From: Ischnura elegans
Taxonomy: Eukaryota; Arthropoda; Insecta; Odonata; Coenagrionidae
Reading direction: 5' to 3'
Assembly: GCF_921293095.1 (NCBI RefSeq)
Contig: NC_060251.1
Span: 96,644,566-96,708,565 of the forward strand
DNA: 64,000 nucleotides
The translations under genes were made by a program, and so were the position numbers. Position 1 is the first letter of the stretch; each line of letters opens with the position of its first letter. Below are positions 55,268-64,000 of this stretch, piece after piece. The notes under the pieces are model-generated. The model did no database searches. It was not told the DNA's origin and saw only the letters and a list, made by a program, of their open reading frames with translations.

Positions 55268-55954
55268 ACCTGTATATTGTATTTCCTGACTGACTGGTTG
55301 TGGTGAGATTGACTCACCGGTACAGTTAATATCGACGCGCCTTCGGCGCGGCCATTAAGTGACCGTTACAAGGACCGAAACCAACTTATGGAATTGTTTA
55401 AATCCTAATTATAAGGACAGAGATTTCGTTAAAGCCTCGCTTGAACAGATTCGCACGGAATTGGGTTTGAAACGTCACTGAAACGATGCGAGTACACACG
55501 TGCGGTAACTGTCTACTTTCACTCCAGCATCTGGAACTTGTGTGACCGGGTGAGGCGAGTCGAGCTACTGTCATGCGAGTTCTCAGATCCAGTAGCTGTC
55601 AACTCTCAGGTCAGCAACTGGTAATGAGTAACCGCGCCCTCAACAGTGCTCCTGGTTCCACCCATGAAGCTTTGCTGGTCTGCACGGCCTACAAAGAGGG
55701 CACGTGCCCACGGCGGCAGATTTCAGGGGGCGGCAAACTTTGAAAAGTTTACATTAAAAAGTTATTTCATTTTTCTCGTTAACTTATATAACAATAATTA
55801 TTTATTTATAAATTATTAAATAATGATATTAATAAAACCCTTTCCCTTGGGCTACAACCTTGTCGCGGTGGAAAGGCTTTGCGCATTCATATGACCCCTA
55901 GAGCTGCTCTGTCGGGATTAATTCTAAATTATTCTTAGTAATTAAAGAAGAGGT

Positions 55955-56335
55955 TAGTGAAGAGTTTGATCTGGAGTGTAGCTCTCTCTACGGTGCGGAC
56001 ACTGAGGAAAGAAGACGAGAGAAGATCGGAGGCATTCGAGATGTGGGTATGGAGAAGAATGGAGAAGGTGAAATGGACGGAGAGGAAGAGGAACGACGAA
56101 GTGCTGGATATGGTTGGCGAGGAGAGGCAGCTTTTGCATGAGATACGGAGGAGACAGACGGTATGGATGGAGGGAATACTTAGCGGGGAGGGGATGTTGA
56201 AAATGATGTTAGAGGGTAGAATGTAAGGGAAACGAGGGAGGGGAAGGAAAAGAAAAGGATTTTTAGATAGATTGAAAGGCAGAAGGCCTTGCGGTGAATT
56301 GAAGAAGGCAGTGCTGGAAGGAAAGGGAGGCTATT
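55955..56335 (+). mobile_element. LINE C-terminal fragment (family 1)
   Basis: The plus strand reads RRSEAFEMWVWRRMEKVKWT, RRRQTVWMEGILSGEG and, in the next frame, GRKRKGFLDRLKGRRP, the same C-terminus as 1755-1960. There is one in-frame stop (after LEGRM). It is cut short where the direct repeat 56331-56634 begins. Confidence 0.75.
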
Positions 56336-56634
56336 ATTTTAAATTGTTCCAAGTGCGCAATTTTCCCGGTTGTGACATACATATACAAGATAACAATACA
56401 CTTCTTTGTTCTTGTCAACAATATCCCACTGTATCAAATCGCAACAACTTTATCTAAAGCTGGTGATAATTTTTCCAGTGAAGTTTTGCTCCAATATTTT
56501 CCTCCTTTAATCTCCCAATGATCTTTCTCCGCTAACTATTCTGTACCAACCACGTAGCCTACCCCTTTTCCTCCTTTGCTTGTAAGATACGGTTTTTGGT
56601 GATCATTTCCGTTCTGCAACATGGCTGTAGGTGA
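56331..56634 (+). repeat. 300-bp direct repeat, copy 1
   Basis: From ATTATTTTAAATTGTTCCAA to CAACATGGCTGTAGGTG it matches 58190-58494 at roughly 90% by eye, in the same orientation. Neither copy has an obvious open frame or terminal inverted repeat. Confidence 0.75.
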
Positions 56635-56639
56635 TACGG

Positions 56640-58185
56640 GCATACTGTAGGACTAGATAGTGTTTAAACATTTTCAATATTTTACAACAAAATATGCGTT
56701 CTAAAAACACGAAAAAGTCATTTTATTAATCTAAATTAATGTTTGCAACTTATCATGGAAGATGAATGTTGTAGATGTAGTAGTTTTCCCTAGGTTGAGG
56801 TACAAAGTTCATGAAGTTGAGAAAACGGCTAATTTTATGGTGCGCGGAGTAATTTATTGCACTCGCGTTTCTTGATTTTTGAATTTTTCATTAAGAAAAA
56901 AATAAATAAGAATTGAAAATAAAATTTCCTTTAAAATGACGTATTATTCATTACTATGACGTACACTGAAGTCCAGATATAAATTAGCAAAGTACAGCGG
57001 CACATAATTTTTACGCCGACAGGCGACGGCACTGGCTGCATTTACCTTGCGGCTGCGCCGCTAGTCTAAGCAGGGGATACTCCTTTCACATACATAGCGA
57101 TCCCGTAGTGCTGTTAAGTGCACATATCGTGCGATTCTCGGTCTATTTCCTGTTTCCCTGCTTATTTGTAACTTTGCTTAATTTTTGTACACTACTATCG
57201 CCGCAAAAAAGGTGACACGCTGAACTTAAAGCATTTGTATGAAATTCTGCCAAAGCTCCATAGGGTCGTGCGATATATACTTTTACTCATTATTCATTCG
57301 ACTACAACAATGAATCATCAAACATTGTTTAAACGTAAACGTTTAGCTTCTACCGTCGAAAAAGTGAAGAAGAACACGCGAAAAACTATGAAAACGGCGA
57401 AACCGTCGTCTTGTTAATCTCGTCACGGGTAAAATATTCAATCGGTACATTTCTTCGTATTTTTATAGAGTGAACGAATCTTTGCATTACAAATAGCTTT
57501 TTAAAATTAAATTTTACCCATTATTTGATTTTTTTTAAGAGGACGAAAGGTAGATTTTAATTTCCAAGTTGTAGAAAAGTACTTGAAATATCGAAGTTAA
57601 GGGTGCCATATGAAAAAGATATTTCCAAACTTTTCATGCAAGGAAATTTTTATATTGTTCCTCTTACTTTAAAATATACCACTAAAATAAAAATCGCTAT
57701 TTTGGCGTGTAGCGTGTATTTCCGCGGGTCCCTATGGAGCCTCGGCAGAATTTCATAAAAATGCTAAGTTCACGTTCTACCTTTATCTGCGGCGATTAGC
57801 AGTGTAGCATTGGGCAAGGAGGAATACGGTGTACCAATCTTAGGATTGCATTGCCGTGTATGTATGTATAAATATAATCCATACATTTTAAAAACATGGA
57901 AAAAATTACCTTTATCTCAATTTAACGAACTTACTTCCGAAAATATCGAGGTATTTATTTTTAATATTTAAGATACAGACAAGGGCCTACATTACCTATT
58001 CATATACAACAAAAACTTCAAGATGATAAAAGTTATAGTCATTGGGGCGAGGTGGTCCACGGAAAGGAACTGACCCCCTTCCATGAACGTGTGATTTCAC
58101 ACGTCTGTGGCTTAGTCCGGGGTAAGCTCTACCTTCACTTATCCATACAAACCTACTGGTCTGTTCACCGAGTGGATGTGAATTA
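56640..58185. other. No gene recognised
   Basis: AT-rich spacer between the two direct repeats. The frame 57235-57417 is lysine-rich and has no known motif. Confidence 0.4.
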
Positions 58186-58189
58186 TGAA

Positions 58190-58494
58190 TATTATTTTAA
58201 ATTGTTACAAGTGCGCAATTTTCCCGGTGGTAACATATATAAGATAACAATACACTTCTTCGTTCTTGTCAACAATATCCCACAGCATCAAATGGCAATA
58301 ACTTTATCTTAAGCTGGTGATAATTTTTTTTCCAGTGAAGTTTTGCTCCAATATTTTCCTCCTTACATCTCCCAATGATCTTTCCCCGCTAACTATTCTG
58401 TACTTCCCACGCAGCCGACCCCTTTTCCTATCCTTTGCTTGTAAAATACGGTCTTCAGGTGATAATTTCCGTTCTGCAACATGGCTGTGGGTGC
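58190..58494 (+). repeat. 300-bp direct repeat, copy 2
   Basis: Second copy of 56331-56634, followed at 58625 by a copy of the 400-bp repeat. Confidence 0.75.
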
Positions 58495-58624
58495 TACGAT
58501 GGGAAGGATCAACCTCCATTTTCTCTTTCAGGGAAATTCGAAATTTATAGCTCGAAACATGTGAAGGCCACACTAGTTCAATCGATGAATTAATTCCAAC
58601 GTTTCGATGGTAGATTCGTCCACC

Positions 58625-59000
58625 AAACAAAAGAGGATCCTCAAGTCGTCCTCTAAATGAGTTGCCAATCACCGCGAATTTTAATGGGTTTACCGAAATC
58701 GCCACTCGCGTCGCTGACGAACAAATTGATCTGAGTTTTACGGGTAAATTACGTATAATTAGGGGTGTTAACTGAAATTTAAATACATGATAAACGTGAT
58801 CCATCAAGTTCATAAATTTTCAACGCCATTCCTCGCAATTACAAAGGTTATGACGTAAAATATTGGGAAAAAGTGGATGGCATTGCACCCATCACCGCGC
58901 CGCGGACATTTTTGAAAATCGATTAAAATCGACCGAATTGGCCACGGAAATATGCCATTTATGGGATGTAATTGGGCCTCCTCTATACAGTCCCCTTGAG
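58625..59000 (+). repeat. 400-bp dispersed repeat, copy 3
   Basis: Starts AGAGGATCCTCAAGTCG, includes CACCGCGCCGCGGACA, and ends TTGGGCCTCCTCTATACAGT, as in copy 2. Confidence 0.7.
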
Positions 59001-59536
59001 CAAAACGCTGGCAATCATTGAACACTTGACTCGGAAAAATTCGAACGCTTTCCGTTTTCTTAGATCTCCCTTGCACATACCCAGGGCCAGAACTAAGAAT
59101 TTTGTCAGGGGGAGCAAAGATCAGTTTGCCGCCCTCCTCCCCTGATCCTTCCTTGCTACCTCCATCCCCCTGTTACCTATAATAGCTGCAAGCTGATTCA
59201 CCGATTGTGCGATTGATACAAATTAGCAGCCCAAACTGTGATAGTTGTGGACATTTCGCTTAATGGACGTAAAAGTTAAAAAAAAAAATCATCGGGAGGA
59301 AAAATCTGAAAACTTTAAAAAGTCGCTTAGTTTTCGAGATATATCGACTTGAATTAATATGGGAGCCTTATGGGACTAAACATTTTTTGATTTTATTTTG
59401 TATTTGTAAATGTCTCAGGAACGTGAAATTCCCTGGACAAAAACTAGATTTTTTAGGCTATGTCCCACCACTAAAATATATTACATGCTTGAGCTTTTAT
59501 TTTGTGATGCGGTGGTTGAAATAACATACCGCTGTT

Positions 59537-59735
59537 GAAAGAAAATAAATTCCCCAATGCCGAACTCTTTGCTGGGCAAAAAGGTGAGGACGGGGGTCGG
59601 GAATTTGGAAGGATGACCAAAGAAAACGAAAAAAATATATAAAACTAGGAGAATCACGCTCACACTCACGCACCTCGCGGATTTCTTCCGAGGAAAAAAT
59701 TACCGCGTAGGTATCAATCTCACACACACACTCAC
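59537..59735. mobile_element. Half copy of the long-TIR MITE
   Basis: Begins AGAAAATAAATTCCCCAATG and runs through GGAAGGATGACCAAAGAAAA and CACACTCACGCACCTCG, matching the left arm and middle of 52791-53358. The right arm is missing. Confidence 0.7.
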
Positions 59736-60254
59736 GTTAAATTTCAAATTTTGCCGTCCCCTGAAATCTGCTACCAGGGGCACGTGCCTCCTTCGACTCG
59801 ACCTGCTGGCCTGCACATATCTGGCTACTTTTAAGTTATAAGCAAGTGCCATGAAACCAAAAAAGACTGGCCGAACGGGAGTGATTTACCCTCTTAAACT
59901 ACGACAATAAGTGAAAAAAGAAACCTCTTCGTACAAAAGAAATGCGCTTGCCAGGATGACGACGCTATCTTCGCTACATGACCGCGCTAACCGTCTCTGA
60001 CGTCAAATGCACATTGGTTTCGGTGGAGATGACAACTTTTACCGATGAGATAGTAATTCTTAAAGCTCATAAATGTTATTTGAAATTATCTTCGAGTCAT
60101 TTTTTTAATAACCTCCACTGACCATTGACGCTAAGATAAGCTTCTGACGGCTGCCTCATTCACTGATTAGGAAGATAAGATATGCAAATGAGCAGTAGCT
60201 CTCTTTTTATCTGTCTTCGGCGCCCTCAAATTTCAATTTTTTTGTTATCTCCTT

Positions 60255-60490
60255 AAAATGTGGTGTTACTGAGGAATGGTGAAGATCAAATGGATAGGTC
60301 ATGTAAGTTATGTGGATGTTTTGAGAAGAGTCTTTCAATAACTTTGGATACAAGACGAGACAATTTAAAGGGCCGCGTAGTGAGACCCGATGATCTGATG
60401 AAAATAATCGTTTAAGCATAAGTGAAATGGAAAGACGGCATAGGGAGCCAAGGATAAGATACCCAAGGCAGGTGATGATGAATTTACATT
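60255..60490 (+). mobile_element. LINE fragment
   Basis: Worn plus-strand pieces of the family-2 C-terminus (MVKIKWIGHV; then LDTRRDNLKGRVVRPDDLMK) ending in a GTGATGATGAAT tail. Similar to 7080-7360. Confidence 0.55.
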
Positions 60491-61272
60491 CTGCGGTTAG
60501 GTGATGTTATGATAGATTTGAGAGAGCAATTTCTCATATGAACATTGTGATGATCTGCTATTGTTGGTAGACGATGTTACTATTGTAGTTGATTGTTGCC
60601 TCAGAGTGTTTATTAACTTCTGTGTGATTGTTGCTTGCTACCTAGTGTGCACATGTGACTCTCTGTTGGCTCCCATGATATGTAATAGAATGAGTGGAAT
60701 ATAATAGATAAAAGGAAAAGTTTGCCACTTTCATTTTCTCAAACTGACCCTAAAGACTGTTGATAAGCTATCAAAACACGGTGTTACGAATGGACGAATA
60801 GGTCCATAAGGTAAACTTTGCGTTAATTTTGAGATTACTATCAGCTACTTGGCTGGGCTTAGCCATGGTATGAAACATGATTCGAATATAGCAAATATGT
60901 TTTCCTAACATAGAGAACTGAACTATATAGAATACAATTGCTACTATAATAAATAATAACAATACACACGTTACTAATGCAACTATAAAACGAAACAAAA
61001 ATCGATTGTTGTAAAGATCTATCAGTTCAAAGAGTCGATGGAATGTTTCGTTGCATTACGTGGAGACGTGGAATTCCCTTCCACCGCGTAGGATTTGCCA
61101 CAGCCGACGTTTTAATGAGTGGGTCGAGCATCGAAACATCGGTAATGGAAAACCTACCCGGTGGAGAACCCGAGAAAATTTCCTATAACTAATCCGCCAG
61201 GAAAGCCAATGCAACGCAGCGATGCAACCCGAAGTCTTGTTTGGATAGGTTGTAATAGAGCTCACCCCAAAC

Positions 61273-61983
61273 CAGGGTTGATTGATTTAAATCACTTTGA
61301 TTTAAATCATGATTTAAATCACGATTTAAAGCACTTGGTTTTTATTTTAAAAAATCAGGTGATTTAAATCATAATGTGATCTATATGTTTGATTTTTAAA
61401 GAGTCAAGAAAAGGAAGCTGTAAGTGTATAATTTTGATTTTTATTTCTTAATACAATGAATCGACAGTTATCAGCACAATGGTGGCTCTTAAATAGAAAT
61501 GATACTGTAGGAATGCATGTAACATGAAAATAAAAAAAAATGGCTTTGGTTAGAATACTAGTGTATCCGTTGAAAAAAAATTGTTTTCTGATTTAACTTC
61601 TAACCGTAGGCACCATACAAAGTTGCAATTACAGAATTTTTCTAAACTTCATATGCTTTAGAACCGCATAATATAGCACATTTGATACTTCCAATGGCAA
61701 TTTTATATTATGCTGGTGTAATTTTTAATTTGATGCAATTGGCATTTCCATAGTTCTCTCCCCTGATTGACTAAATGTTGTATTAAGTTTAGAGTATGTT
61801 GCCTCTTATGGTTTCTGCAAACGATTCTCCAATATGCTGCCCAAATAGTTAGTTTTGCAAATAACTGAATTTTTGATGAATGGAGAATCATAAAAATCTC
61901 ATTTTAATCAATAAAATCCGATTTAAATAAAAAATTAACAAAAATGATATTTTTGAAAAAAATCATGATTTTTATCAACCCTG
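61273..61983. mobile_element. hAT-type MITE with CAGGGTTGAT ends
   Basis: Ends CAGGGTTGAT and ATCAACCCTG are flanked by a perfect 8-bp target duplication CCCCAAAC (61265-61272 and 61984-61991). The left end holds a run of GATTTAAATCA palindromes. It is 711 bp with no transposase. It is nested in an older repeat carrying the GAGCTCACCCC module. Confidence 0.85.
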
Positions 61984-62029
61984 CCCCAAACTAAGCAACA
62001 GACATGTGAGGCCACCTCGAACTTCGAGG

Positions 62030-62120
62030 ATTTTGATTCGGTGTGTCCGAAGGCTTTACCTGGGATTTGAACCCAGATCCCTCGGCAGCCATGTGTTCCA
62101 TCTACTTGGCTATCACGCTC
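62030..62120 (-). mobile_element. tRNA-derived SINE
   Basis: The minus strand has an A-box-like GATAGCCAAGTAGATGG and B box GGGTTCAAATCC, with GGATCTGGG before it. The acceptor ends do not pair, so it is a SINE and not a tRNA gene. Confidence 0.55.
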
Positions 62121-62192
62121 CCCCTCCTCGATAAGCAATGAGGGAATTTAAAACTCTGGAGGCCTATCTCGGCTGGTGGAATACTTAAAACG

Positions 62193-63548
62193 TAGGGATG
62201 TGCGGGTAGTGTATTTTGATCTCGAGTCGAGTATAGAGTCGAGTTGAAAACTACTCGCGAGTATCGAGTCGAGTCGAGTTTGGTCATTTCTGGATTTGGC
62301 AATATGATAATATATGCTCCAGCTTATTCCCATTTTTCCAATCCCCTTGAGAATTTTCTATCCTGAATGCTTAGTTTGATTTAAATAGGAAAAGATAATG
62401 AGGAATGTTGATGGCAATTGTGTCAGAATTAGGAGATGAATGAAAATTAATGTGTCTTAATCTCTTAAACAGTTCCTTAAGTACAATTGAAATGAACTAA
62501 CCCCTAGTAATATGTTGTCAATTCAATTTTTAAATGTGTCCAAACTGCTAGAAAGAGTCCCTGAATATAAGCATTTGCACCACTGTAATAAAGATTACAT
62601 ACGTAAATGAATCATGTAATATTTGATCCTTTCAAATTCTCAAGCAGAAAAGTCAATTGTTCTACATGATTAGGGAATGATTCAATTTTCACGTATTACT
62701 GCCTGCAGAAAATTGTCTTTCGCTACTCATGTGGCTGGACAAGTGCTTTCTTGACAAAATTGCTACATCTGAGAACTCAAGGAATTTTGATTAAAATTGT
62801 GTCTACGATTTTTAAGACTCTTGAATCTTCATGGAATTTACTTGGGGGACGATGCGAACGAACTATGGAACTTCGCTCTAACCATATGGACAAATTTTAT
62901 TTTCTTAAATTCTCACTTTTTTCAATCAACCTTATCAACTCTTGTTTTATTAGTTCAAGAAAGAAACAAAACGCAGCAAAGGAACAAAAGAAAATTAACA
63001 TCGGACGTAAGTAATATTAAGAAAAGGCAAAAAGATGGGAGTATTTGCGACGTCAAACAGGAAAAAAACCGGCCTTGTCCGCTAAGGCCGAAAAGTTACA
63101 TGTTTATTCCTATAAATCTAAACAATTTTTACGTATTCTCCCAGCGTTTGAGTTAAGAAAGTAGGGTTGGGTAGAAAAGTATCGCACAGTAAAGTATGAG
63201 CGACGCAGAGGTTCACTCCGATTATTCCGAATACGCCGCCGGGTCGGAAGACGGTCGGCCGCCGCGGCTGACGGGTTTTTGGCACCGACGTCCACTACTG
63301 ACTGCTACATGTTCAGTAATCTGAAACTTCAGGGCCAAGACATTAAAACGACTTATTGACTTTAATAACGATATTACTACATGGGTTTCATGATAGCGCC
63401 TCCTGTCGGCAGATTTCTGAACTCACTGGCCTTGACAGCTCTGTAACCGAAACTACTCGACTCGACATTCGTAATTCTACTCGAAACATTCGAGTCGAGT
63501 ACCTACTACTCGACTCGACACGAATTTTCGAGTACTCGCACATACCTA
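62193..63548. mobile_element. Element with TAGGGATGTGCGGGTA ends and GAGTCGAG repeats
   Basis: The left end TAGGGATGTGCGGGTAGTG leads into repeats of CGAGTCGAG. The right end is the inverse (CGAGTACTCGCACATACCTA) preceded by TACTCGACTCGA repeats. It is about 1.36 kb. No complete transposase is visible; frames at 62751-63156 are unidentified. The ends resemble hAT elements, but the flanks (TTAAAACG / CTTCAACG) match poorly. Confidence 0.6.
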
Positions 63549-64000
63549 CTTCAACGTTCTACGAATGAGGGAAGCATGGAGTTAAGTTAAGCCGCCATTG
63601 ACCGATATTCAGGTTCTTCTGTTTCCCATGCATTTAATTTGTTTAAATTGAAGTCAATTAAGTGTTTGTTTTTCACTCTAAAATATGCCGGAATCGCTAG
63701 TTGCACTCATTATAGGGTGAGATACCTGTAAGTCAAAAGGTGGTTTGCCTGATAACAGTTCCGTTTGAGGATATTTCACTTGCACTGTTGAAGGTACTAC
63801 GAAACTCGATTTTTAGAATAATTTATTATTTGATACATTTTTGTCAACAGAAAAATGTATAATTTTAAGAGAAATAGTAATTATTCTTGCGCAGAAAATA
63901 TAATTATATTGCCAAGACATTACAAAGATCTGTACATTCGCATCGACAATGAGCCGCGCGGCGGAAAAAAACCGCTTTTATCATACACACTATGCATGTT
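63549..64000. other. No gene recognised
   Basis: AT-rich DNA to the window edge; nothing identified. Confidence 0.4.

Noticed and set aside
1-64000. CRISPR array, operon or bacterial origin
   Set aside because: No regularly spaced repeats; split genes, SINEs and Ty3/gypsy content mark this as animal nuclear DNA.

Overview
This is animal nuclear DNA, most likely from an arthropod and probably an insect with a fairly large, repeat-rich genome. It is AT-rich. Its genes are split into small exons with GT-AG introns up to about 9.8 kb, and the space between exons is filled with transposons. The three host genes recognised read like insect orthologues. The species cannot be named from this window.

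Three complete host genes can be assembled exon by exon. (1) TAF9, a TFIID/SAGA histone-fold subunit, on the minus strand: 5 coding exons from 11610 down to 2200, 294 aa. (2) MRPL14, mitochondrial ribosomal protein uL14m, on the plus strand: 2 coding exons, 16757-19096, 156 aa. (3) A SLC17-type (sialin / phosphate-cotransporter-like) 12-helix major facilitator transporter on the minus strand: 9 coding exons from 50266 down to 22100, 486 aa. TAF9 and MRPL14 are divergent, with about 5.1 kb between their start codons. MRPL14 and the transporter converge.

The rest is mostly mobile DNA. The 7.8-kb last intron of TAF9 holds a broken Penelope-like element (about 2740-5460), a stack of three LINE 3' pieces (6150-7660), a second Penelope tail with a hammerhead-ribozyme-like fold (8722-8764) and a MITE (9434-10031). 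The MRPL14 intron carries two TTAA-flanked MITEs that share one TTAA. The transporter introns hold a whole-looking Ty3/gypsy element with identical LTRs (26666-31637) nested in an older MITE. They also hold a pogo-type DNA transposon with an uninterrupted transposase (38291-40695), which abuts a decayed copy of an unnamed multi-copy protein family (40697-42690), and many CAGTGG-ended MITEs with 8-bp target duplications. From about 50 to 64 kb there are only repeats: LINE fragments, MITEs nested in LINEs, a roughly 400-bp repeat in three copies, a 300-bp direct repeat, and hAT-type MITEs.

Transposase and reverse-transcriptase genes apart, nothing links the host genes functionally. The window is best read as three unrelated housekeeping genes in a transposon landscape with several legible layers of insertion.
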